From Spartobacteria bacterium (lineage in GTDB: Bacteria; Verrucomicrobiota; Verrucomicrobiia; Chthoniobacterales; UBA10450), in the NCBI GenBank assembly GCA_021324035.1, contig JAJPJU010000239.1:1-16725 (forward strand): a DNA stretch of 16,725 nt, given 5' to 3'. Of the stretch, positions 1-6,376 are shown one piece after another. Position 1 is the first letter of the stretch, and each line of letters starts with the position of its first letter. Under the pieces are notes generated by a model. The model ran no database searches. It had not been told where the DNA came from and saw nothing but the letters and a program-made list of their open reading frames with translations. Position numbers and translations under genes: made by a program.

Positions 1-94
1 CAACGTTTCAGCGGATTTGGCGCCACACACGCGAAACTTCCTCGCTGGGTTTGTCCGGGAAAATGGACGTGAACGGATCTTGGCTGCCCAATGA
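1..94 (+). CDS. C-terminal end of an unidentified upstream gene (partial)
   Basis: An open frame enters from the left edge (frame starting at base 2) and runs about 30 codons to a TGA at 92-94. Its last residues read FVRENGRERILAAQ. The TGA overlaps the ATG of the next gene as ATGA (91-94), the usual sign of translationally coupled genes in one operon. The short fragment shows no catalytic motif I can assign. A carbohydrate-related gene would suit the neighbourhood, but that is only inference. Confidence 0.6.
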   Translation, partial: NVSADLAPHTRNFLAGFVRENGRERILAAQ

Positions 95-1221
95 GTAAAC
101 GCGCGCTCGTTACTGGTGGCGCCGGTCTGATCGGTTCACACCTGACGGATTTGCTCGTGGGCGAAGGCTGGCAAGTCCGTGTGCTCGATAATCTCGAACC
201 GAACACGCATCGGCGCGGAAAACCATCCTGGATCAATCCAAAAGCAGAATTCGTGAAGGGCGATCTTCGCGATCGCGAAACGATTACCGCGGCTCTCCGC
301 GAGATCGACGTTGTATTCCACCAGGCGGCTTATGGCGGCTACATGCCTGAGATTTCAAAATACGTGCACGTTAATTCGTTAGGCACGGCTCAGATGCTCG
401 AAGTAATCCGGGAAAATAATTTACCGATCAAAAAAATCGTCGTAGCGAGTTCGCAGGCCGTCTACAGCGAAGGCGCGGGCGACTGTCCGAAGCATGGACT
501 CGTTTTTCCAGCGGTGCGGCCGGTCGAACAATTGCGACAGGGTGATTGGGAAGTCCATTGCCCAATCTGCGGTGCCATCACCAAGAGTGCGCCGACTCCC
601 GAGAATGCGCCGGTTGGTGGCGAAACGGTTTACGGTTTGACCAAAGTCGACCAGGAAAAACTGGTGTTGCTTTGGGGAAAACAGGTCGGAACTCCAACCG
701 TCGCGCTTCGTTACTCGTGCACTTATGGACCGCGCCAATCGATCTTCAATCCTTACACGGGGGTGATCGCGATTTTTTGCACACGATTGCTCAACGACCT
801 GCCGCCGGTTTTGTACGAAGATGGCGAACAAACCCGCGACTTCTCGTTTGTCGAAGATATCGCGCGCGCCAACTTACTCGCTGCTGACACCGACAAATTA
901 GACGGGTTTGCCGTGAACGTGGGAAGCGGCGAAGGCACGCCGATCCGAAAAATTGCCGAAATTCTTTCGACTCTGCTTAAAATCAACATCAAAGCGGAAG
1001 CGCGCGGTGAATTTCGGCCCGGCGAAATGCGCCATCTCACCAGCGACACAAAATTGGTCCGCGGAGCGGGCTACAAACCGCAGATCGGGCTCGAATCAGG
1101 TATTCAGCGCTATATCGACTGGATTAAAACCCAATCCAACATCAGGGATTATTTCAGTGAGGCTGAACAAATTCTCAGGAGCAAAGGTATCGTTCATCGA
1201 GTAGGAATGAAGAATGCCTGA
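91..1221 (+). CDS. NAD-dependent SDR nucleotide-sugar epimerase (dTDP-L-rhamnose 4-epimerase-like)
   Basis: This is an extended short-chain dehydrogenase/reductase of 376 aa. It has the NAD-binding GxxGxxG (G9, G12, G15), an acidic residue after the second strand (D33), the catalytic serine region VVASSQAVY (about 117-125) and the YxxxK pair Y181/K185 (YGLTK). Between the serine and YxxxK lies an insert with CPKH (C132, H135) and CPIC (C157, C160), resembling a zinc ribbon. From memory, such an insert is typical of dTDP-L-rhamnose 4-epimerases, which interconvert dTDP-rhamnose and dTDP-6-deoxy-talose. UDP-glucose 4-epimerase is the main alternative. The protein is cytoplasmic and probably supplies sugar for surface glycans. 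It starts with an ATGA overlap and ends 8 bases inside the next gene, so it sits in the middle of an operon. The family call is strong; the exact substrate is moderate. Confidence 0.88.
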   Translation: MSKRALVTGGAGLIGSHLTDLLVGEGWQVRVLDNLEPNTHRRGKPSWINPKAEFVKGDLRDRETITAALREIDVVFHQAAYGGYMPEISKYVHVNSLGTAQMLEVIRENNLPIKKIVVASSQAVYSEGAGDCPKHGLVFPAVRPVEQLRQGDWEVHCPICGAITKSAPTPENAPVGGETVYGLTKVDQEKLVLLWGKQVGTPTVALRYSCTYGPRQSIFNPYTGVIAIFCTRLLNDLPPVLYEDGEQTRDFSFVEDIARANLLAADTDKLDGFAVNVGSGEGTPIRKIAEILSTLLKINIKAEARGEFRPGEMRHLTSDTKLVRGAGYKPQIGLESGIQRYIDWIKTQSNIRDYFSEAEQILRSKGIVHRVGMKNA

Positions 1222-2227
1222 GGCCTCCGGCATTGACGATTTAACCTCCCCGGTCGTCGAACACGCGCGGAAGGATTTTCCGCTGCTCGATGCCGACATG
1301 ACTATCGCCGAGGCGCTCGAACGAATTCGACGGGAGGGCGTGGGCGAACGCGTTATCTATTTCTTTGCGATCGACGCCGACAAAAAATTGGTGGGCGTAT
1401 TGCCGACGCGGCGTTTGTTGACCGCCACACCTGAAACGCGATTGCGCGATATCATGGTCCGGCGCGTTGTCGCGATTCCAGCGACGGCAACAGTTCTCGA
1501 TGCCTGCGAATTTTTCGTGCTCTACAAATTCTTCGCGTTTCCGGTCGTGGACGAACAGCGGCGCGTAGTCGGTGTTGTCGACGTGAGTTTGTTCGCCGAA
1601 GAAATTCTGGGCGAACGTGAGGAGCAAGCGCGTCCGGCCGCTCCCGCGTCGATGCGTGATGATGTGTTCGAAGCGCTCGGATTTCATCTCGAGCAAATCC
1701 GTGGCGCATCGCCGTTGCTGGGTTTTCGTTTTCGTCTTCCCTGGCTGCTCGTGACTGTCGCCGGCGGTACGATCTGCGCGATCCTCGCCGGCGCATTTGA
1801 AGCGACCCTGGCCCACAGCCTTGTGATCGCGTTCTTTCTCACAATGGTGCTCGGCCTCAATGAAAGTGTCAGCGCGCAATCGATGAGCGTGACGATTCAA
1901 ATGTTACGATCCGCGCCGGTAACCTGGCGGTGGTTCGCGACTGCCCTGCGCCGCGAACTCATCACCGCGGTCTTGATTGGGCTCGCTTGCGGAAGTCTGG
2001 TCGCCGCGATCGTGTCTGTCTGGCGGCACGATCTTCGCGCCGCTGCAGTGATCGGCGGGAGCATCGCGCTTTCCCTCGTGACCGCATCATTGTTTGGACT
2101 GGCCGTTCCTTCGCTTTTGCATCGCTATCATCTCGATCCAAAAATCGCGGCCGGTCCGGTGACGCTGGTGCTCGCCGACATTTGCGCGCTCGTTTTGTAT
2201 TTCACAACTGCGCGGCTGGTTTTGTGA
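1214..2227 (+). CDS. CBS-domain MgtE-family divalent cation transporter lacking the N-terminal domain
   Basis: The 337-aa protein has two CBS domains (about 27-73 and 80-133) followed by about five membrane segments (about 172-337). The membrane part carries the MgtE-type PWLLVT entry (176-181) and a last helix with P315 and D322 in VLADICALVLYF. MgtE proteins conduct Mg2+, and the acidic residue in this helix lies in the pore. Typical MgtE is about 450 aa with an N-terminal helical sensor domain, which is absent here. The usual GNAGTQS-type motif is replaced by ESVSAQS (217-223). The ATG at 1214 lies within the 3' end of the epimerase gene (8-base overlap), preceded by the purine-rich GGAATGAAG. 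The fold is clear. The ion carried (Mg2+, Co2+ or other) is inferred from the family only. Confidence 0.85.
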   Translation: MPEASGIDDLTSPVVEHARKDFPLLDADMTIAEALERIRREGVGERVIYFFAIDADKKLVGVLPTRRLLTATPETRLRDIMVRRVVAIPATATVLDACEFFVLYKFFAFPVVDEQRRVVGVVDVSLFAEEILGEREEQARPAAPASMRDDVFEALGFHLEQIRGASPLLGFRFRLPWLLVTVAGGTICAILAGAFEATLAHSLVIAFFLTMVLGLNESVSAQSMSVTIQMLRSAPVTWRWFATALRRELITAVLIGLACGSLVAAIVSVWRHDLRAAAVIGGSIALSLVTASLFGLAVPSLLHRYHLDPKIAAGPVTLVLADICALVLYFTTARLVL

Positions 2228-2922
2228 TGAGCAACGTCTCAGTCGTCATCCCCGCGCTTAACGAAGAAGAACCTATCGCGGCGGTTGTGCAGGAATGCTT
2301 GGCGACCAGGATTCCGAGCGAAGTCGTTGTGGTCGATAACGGCAGCACTGATTTAACTGCCGAACGGGCGAAACACGCCGGCGCACGGGTCGTGAGTCAG
2401 CCAAAACCTGGTTATGGTCGCGCCTGCGCTGCCGGAGTCCGCGCGGTTTCGCCGGAATCCGAGATCATTGTGTTTCTTGATGGCGATGGAAGCGATTGTC
2501 CCGAATTCATGTCGCACCTCGTCGATCCGATTGCGGCCGGGAAGCAAGATTTTGTGATTGGCTCGCGAACTCGAGGGCAACGGGAGGCGGGCAGCATGAA
2601 TTTTCAGCAGGTCTTTGCCGGACGGTTCGCAGGGTCGCTGATCAGGATTTTGTACGGGGTCCCGTACACCGACATGTCGCCGTTTCGTGCGATCCGACGC
2701 GATGCGCTGGAGAAACTCTCGATGAAAGAAGAAACCTACGGATGGAATTTGGAGATGCAGATGAAAGCGGCGCGAACCGGCCTTCGGGTTTTGGAAGTGC
2801 CGGTAAATCACCGCTGCCGAGCCGGAGGTATTTCTAAAGTTTCTGGAACTCTTCGCGGAACGCTGGTCGCCGGCGCCCGAATCATCGCGACGTTCTTGCG
2901 CATCGCGTTTCAACGTAGATAA
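2227..2922 (+). CDS. Family 2 glycosyltransferase (polyprenyl-phosphate sugar transferase-like)
   Basis: This is a 231-aa GT-A fold enzyme beginning VSVVIPALNEEEPI. It has VVDNGSTD (35-42), which contacts the nucleotide, and the metal-binding DGD at D85-D87 within FLDGDGSD. SPFRAIRRDAL (151-161) is typical of the DPM1/dolichol-phosphate-mannose synthase-like branch. Those enzymes move mannose or glucose from an activated donor to a polyprenyl phosphate at the inner membrane face. There is no C-terminal membrane anchor. The ATG at 2227 shares one base with the TGA of the preceding gene (TGATG). The same frame is open further upstream to 1930, but that stretch lies inside the transporter gene and is not coding for this protein. 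The donor sugar cannot be read from sequence. Confidence 0.88.
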   Translation: MSNVSVVIPALNEEEPIAAVVQECLATRIPSEVVVVDNGSTDLTAERAKHAGARVVSQPKPGYGRACAAGVRAVSPESEIIVFLDGDGSDCPEFMSHLVDPIAAGKQDFVIGSRTRGQREAGSMNFQQVFAGRFAGSLIRILYGVPYTDMSPFRAIRRDALEKLSMKEETYGWNLEMQMKAARTGLRVLEVPVNHRCRAGGISKVSGTLRGTLVAGARIIATFLRIAFQRR

Positions 2923-2934
2923 GATTGACGACGG

Positions 2935-4488
2935 ATGAGCAGATCGAAAGCGATCAGTATTGGTTTGCTGGCCGGATTGATTGCGGGAATCTCAATGACG
3001 GTTGCGATGTTGTTGCTGGCCTGGATCGGCATCGCTACGCCGCTGGCGATCATTGGAGACCGGCTCTCAGTTTTCATCAAACCCGGGCCATTTCTTCAAC
3101 TCATGGGCCGGGTCGGAGGGTATAATCAACTCAAGCAACTCGGCGTCGGATCGACGATGGCCGGCCAAATCATCGTCAGCATGCTCGGGGGCGCAGTGTT
3201 CGGTTTGTTAATGCGACGCAATCCTCAGCGCCGCGTGACCGCATGGACGATGTCGATTTTCGTCGTGTTGCCGGTCATCATGCTGGCGATCGTTCTCTGG
3301 CCGGTGCTTGGAACAAGCTATCTCGGTTTTCCCATAGCCTCCGCGCGAATGATGACTCTGATCGGCGTTACCGTCGGCGTTCTGGTGTTCGAACGCACCC
3401 TCATCGGAAGCTTTCTTTTTCTTACGCGACCGAAATCGCAGAGAGCGACCGATGAATATTCGCCGTCAATCGGCCGGCGCGCGTTGATTTTGGGCGGGCT
3501 CGGCGCGCTCATTGCGGGTGGCGGCATTGTTTTATTAAGAAAACTCTATGATGCGGCAGCGTTCAGTTACGACGGCACGCAATACAAAGGCCGCATTGTT
3601 CAACCGGTCACGCCTAACGACTTGTTTTATTGCGTGACCAAAAACGTCATCGACCCAAGTGTCGACGAGGATCTTTGGCACTTGGAAGTCAATGGCCTCG
3701 TCCAAAGTCCGCGAGCGTATCGAATTCAGGATTTGAACTCATTCACCCAAGTGGAACAGGAAACGACGCTGATGTGCATCAGTAACGGCCTTGACGCCGG
3801 GTTGATGAGCAACGCGGTTTGGAAAGGAATTCCGTTGATCGATTTTCTCGAAGCGGCGGGACCGCTCGCGGAGGCCAAACGCGTTCGATTGTACGGCGTC
3901 GACAATTACACCGATACGATTCCGATCGAGAAAGCGCTCGAACCGACCACGCTGCTCGCCTTGGGCATGAATGGCGTTGAGTTACCCGATCGACACGGAT
4001 ATCCGATGCGCGCGATCGTTCCCGGCTACTTCGGCGAAAAACATGTGAAATGGCTCACCCGGATCGAGCTGACAGGCGCCGACGCGAAAGGGTTTTACGA
4101 AACCCAGGGCTGGGGCCCCGATTTCATCGTGCCGACGCGATCGCGAATCGACGTGCCTGACAACGACGCGCGTCTCTCGTTAGGCCAACTTTCCGGCGCG
4201 CCTATTCAAATCAAAGGCGTCGCGTTTGGCGGCGACCGGGGAATTTCACGGGTCGAACTCAGCGACGACGATGGCGAAACCTGGGACGAAGCGAAGATCA
4301 CTTATCCCGGAACGAAATTAACCTGGGCGCTTTGGAGCTACGATTGGAAGCCCGACAGCGCGGATGATTACACGCTCGTTGTCCGGGCCACCGACGGCGA
4401 AGGCGAAGTCCAGGAAGTCGAAGAAGACCGCGGCTGGTTCTCCGGCGTCACCGGTTTCCACAAAATCGTCGTGCACGTAACAGCCTGA
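2935..4488 (+). CDS. Polytopic membrane protein with C-terminal molybdopterin (SUOX-fold) oxidoreductase domain
   Basis: The first 200 of 517 aa form about five membrane helices (about 8-30, 76-93, 102-124, 138-160, 183-202). Residues from about 215 form a sulfite-oxidase-type molybdopterin domain with the Mo-ligand cysteine C281 in LMCISN. A C-terminal dimerisation-type domain follows, with VAFGGDRGISRVELSDDDG (429-447). Positive loops (RRNPQRR at 94-100; RPK...GRR at 165-182) predict a cytoplasmic N-terminus and a periplasmic catalytic domain. A twin arginine (R181, R182) directly precedes the last helix, like a Tat signal, as a pre-folded cofactor enzyme would need. SUOX-fold proteins include sulfite oxidase and MsrP/YedY; the substrate and electron partner here are unknown. 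The ATG at 2935 is 12 bases after the glycosyltransferase stop, so it probably ends the same operon. Confidence 0.87.
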   Translation: MSRSKAISIGLLAGLIAGISMTVAMLLLAWIGIATPLAIIGDRLSVFIKPGPFLQLMGRVGGYNQLKQLGVGSTMAGQIIVSMLGGAVFGLLMRRNPQRRVTAWTMSIFVVLPVIMLAIVLWPVLGTSYLGFPIASARMMTLIGVTVGVLVFERTLIGSFLFLTRPKSQRATDEYSPSIGRRALILGGLGALIAGGGIVLLRKLYDAAAFSYDGTQYKGRIVQPVTPNDLFYCVTKNVIDPSVDEDLWHLEVNGLVQSPRAYRIQDLNSFTQVEQETTLMCISNGLDAGLMSNAVWKGIPLIDFLEAAGPLAEAKRVRLYGVDNYTDTIPIEKALEPTTLLALGMNGVELPDRHGYPMRAIVPGYFGEKHVKWLTRIELTGADAKGFYETQGWGPDFIVPTRSRIDVPDNDARLSLGQLSGAPIQIKGVAFGGDRGISRVELSDDDGETWDEAKITYPGTKLTWALWSYDWKPDSADDYTLVVRATDGEGEVQEVEEDRGWFSGVTGFHKIVVHVTA

Positions 4489-4495
4489 GATTGAA

Positions 4496-5290
4496 TCAAT
4501 GCTGGCACGCAGAGCACCATGCGGTGGTGCGGCCAGCGACGGTGGCGTGCTTGAGCGGTGTGCGATGAATTGGGCAGATGCCTCCGCGCTTCCATTTTTG
4601 GTGAATCAGCCAGTTCTTCGGCGGATCGGAAAAATCCTGGCCGAGCGTTTCGAGCGAACGGCGCACGACCCATTTGGTTGCACGGAAAATTGCAGACCGC
4701 TCGCGCGGGCTTAGTTTTCGAATTCGTTTCGACGGTAAAACTTTTGCGCGCCACAGAATCTCATCGGCCATCCAGTTTCCGATTCCCGGAAAACCGTTTT
4801 GCATCAGCAGCGCGGCCTTGATCGGCGCCTTGCTATGGCGGTCCAGAAACTCGTCGAAGAATTTCCGGTCAAAATTGCGCGAATTGATCTCCGGCGGCCG
4901 ATCTTTCCACCAATCCGGTTCGCCTTTTCCATGATGAAAGCGCACCTGCCCAAGTTGGCGCGGGTCGGTAAAGACCATCGACCGGTCTCTTTGACCCAGG
5001 ACGAGGTGATCGTGTTTGCCCGGCTGGAAATTTGGCGATTCGATATGGGTTTTGCCTGTCATCCCGAGATGAATGCCGAGCCAGTTATCGCCGGAAAATT
5101 CAAACAGCATTTGTTTGCCGCTTCGTTTCGAACGCAGGGGCTTTTGACCGGTCAGATTCCGGCGAAGAGATTCGCCGTCGGTTCCGCGGAACACATATTT
5201 CCGCGAATGCGCCTTGGCCTCGACGATTTTGTGGCCGATTCCAGGCTCCCACCGTTTACGAAACCATTCTACTTCAGCCAGCTCGGGCAT
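4496..5290 (-). CDS. mutM: Formamidopyrimidine-DNA glycosylase
   Basis: This 264-aa base-excision repair enzyme would remove 8-oxoguanine and formamidopyrimidines and cleave the abasic strand. After Met removal the N-terminus is PELAEVE, giving the catalytic proline (P2) and glutamate (E3); this fixes the start at 5290 rather than an upstream ATG at 5320. The conserved lysine is K59 in SGKQMLFEF, followed by LGIHLGMTG. The helix-two-turn-helix is PGIGNWMADEILWRAKV (168-184). The C-terminal zinc finger is C239-x2-H242 ... GRTTAWC259-x2-C262-QH, so the first metal pair is Cys-His where Cys-Cys is usual. The gene converges on the SUOX gene with 7 bases between the stops, and diverges from trxB. 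Confidence 0.95.
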   Translation of the reverse strand: MPELAEVEWFRKRWEPGIGHKIVEAKAHSRKYVFRGTDGESLRRNLTGQKPLRSKRSGKQMLFEFSGDNWLGIHLGMTGKTHIESPNFQPGKHDHLVLGQRDRSMVFTDPRQLGQVRFHHGKGEPDWWKDRPPEINSRNFDRKFFDEFLDRHSKAPIKAALLMQNGFPGIGNWMADEILWRAKVLPSKRIRKLSPRERSAIFRATKWVVRRSLETLGQDFSDPPKNWLIHQKWKRGGICPIHRTPLKHATVAGRTTAWCSACQH

Positions 5291-5335
5291 CCGTGAAAAT
5301 AGCTGGGGAGACAGATGCATTCCACTTGTGCCCTG

Positions 5336-5344
5336 TGCTAGATT
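5336..5344 (+). promoter_or_regulatory. Possible extended -10 promoter for trxB
   Basis: The 59-bp gap between mutM and trxB holds TGC TAGATT (5336-5344), which resembles an extended -10 (TGnTATAAT). Its -35 partner is poor (TGCATT at 5316-5321, spacing 17). Transcription would begin close to the GTG start of trxB, and no Shine-Dalgarno sequence precedes that GTG, so a leaderless message is possible. This is a pattern match only. Confidence 0.25.
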
Positions 5345-5349
5345 GATTC

Positions 5350-6288
5350 GTGGAAAAAGTGATCATCGTGGGCAGTGGTTGCGCCGGCCTAACTGCGGCG
5401 ATTTATGCTGCCCGGGCGAATCTGAACCCGCTCGTCATGGAAGGCGGTCAGCCGGGCGGCCAGCTTTCCACAACGACGCTGGTCGAAAATTTTCCCGGGT
5501 TTCCGGACGGAATCGATGGCCCACAGCTGATCATGAACATGCACCAGCAGGCCGAAAAATTCGGCGCGCGATTTTCCTACGCCGAAGTGACCGATTACGA
5601 GCCGATGAACAATCACATTCGGGTCAAAGCCGACGACGAATGGCTTGAAACCCAGGCGTTAATCGTCGCCAGTGGCGCCTCGGCGCGTTATCTCGGACTC
5701 GACGATGAAGAAAAACTCATCGGTCACGGCCTAACGAGTTGCGCCACGTGCGACGGCGCATTTTACAAGAACGTGCCGGTAGTCGTGGTTGGAGGCGGCG
5801 ATTCCGCGGCCGAGGAATCAATTTTCCTGACGCGATTCGCTTCGAAGGTTTATCTCGTTCATCGCCGCGACCAGCTGCGAGCGTCGAAAATCATGCAGGA
5901 GCGCGTATTCGCGAACAAGAAGATCGAGCCGATCTGGAATACGGTCGTCACGAAATACATCGCCGACGACAAAGGTGAAATGAGCGCGGTGCGTTTGCGA
6001 AATGTGAAAACCAACGAGGAACACGATCTTCCGGTAGCATGCGTGTTTGTGGCAATCGGCCACGATCCCAACACGAAAGCGTATCAGGGAAAGCTCGAAA
6101 CCGATCCGGACGGGTATCTCATCGCGCGGAACCTCGCCGAGAGTAAACATCCGGGCGTATTCATCGCCGGCGACGTCGCCGACCGCGTTTACAAACAGGC
6201 GATTACCGCCGCCGGCTCCGGCTGCGCCGCCGCGATCGAAGCGGAACGATATCTGAGCGAGCTAGAGAATTCGCCGAAAGCGAACTAG
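5350..6288 (+). CDS. trxB: Thioredoxin reductase (NADPH, FAD)
   Basis: This 312-aa low-molecular-weight thioredoxin reductase moves electrons from NADPH through FAD and a disulfide to thioredoxin. Visible are the FAD motif GSGCAG (8-13), the redox pair C131/C134 in SCATCDG, the NADPH motif GGGDSA (148-153) with HRR (171-173) for the 2'-phosphate, and the second FAD motif GVFIAGDVAD (269-278). Length is normal. The start is GTG at 5350: a TGA sits in frame at 5344-5346 and the protein begins directly with MEKVIIVGSG. It is divergent from mutM; both belong to oxidative-damage control. Confidence 0.96.
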   Translation: MEKVIIVGSGCAGLTAAIYAARANLNPLVMEGGQPGGQLSTTTLVENFPGFPDGIDGPQLIMNMHQQAEKFGARFSYAEVTDYEPMNNHIRVKADDEWLETQALIVASGASARYLGLDDEEKLIGHGLTSCATCDGAFYKNVPVVVVGGGDSAAEESIFLTRFASKVYLVHRRDQLRASKIMQERVFANKKIEPIWNTVVTKYIADDKGEMSAVRLRNVKTNEEHDLPVACVFVAIGHDPNTKAYQGKLETDPDGYLIARNLAESKHPGVFIAGDVADRVYKQAITAAGSGCAAAIEAERYLSELENSPKAN

Positions 6289-6370
6289 ACAGGATTCACA
6301 AGATTGACAGGATGGTTTAACTCCGTCGCTGGCTTTGAACGCATCCGATAAATTCTGTTAATGCCTGTCT
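6287..6370. repeat. Intergenic element of 9-nt repeats with inverted arms
   Basis: Directly after the trxB stop there are three near-identical 9-mers in tandem: ACAGGATTC (6289-6297), ACAAGATTG (6298-6306) and ACAGGATGG (6307-6315). About 40 bases on, the opposite strand of 6349-6370 reads AGACAGGCATTAACAGAATT, an imperfect match to AGACAGGATTCACAAGATT at 6287-6305. Together these form a pair of inverted arms filling most of the 88-bp gap before the next gene. The sequence resembles dispersed 'ACAGGATTnACAGGAT' intergenic repeats I recall from several bacterial phyla. It may fold as a hairpin and act as a terminator or mRNA stabiliser. No coding potential is seen. Confidence 0.6.
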
Positions 6371-6376
6371 ATTGAA

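Noticed and set aside
1930..2226. N-terminal extension of the GT2 gene to 1930
   Set aside because: The extension is arginine-rich, lies in another frame of the MgtE gene and has no family similarity. The GT2 domain begins at once from the ATG at 2227.
4489..4499. Short inverted repeat ATTGA-a-TCAAT between the convergent SUOX and mutM stops as a bidirectional terminator
   Set aside because: The stem is only 5 bp, AT-rich and without a T-run, too weak for an intrinsic terminator.
5291..5320. Upstream ATG for mutM at 5320
   Set aside because: MutM needs proline directly after the initiator Met as its catalytic residue, which fixes the start at 5290.
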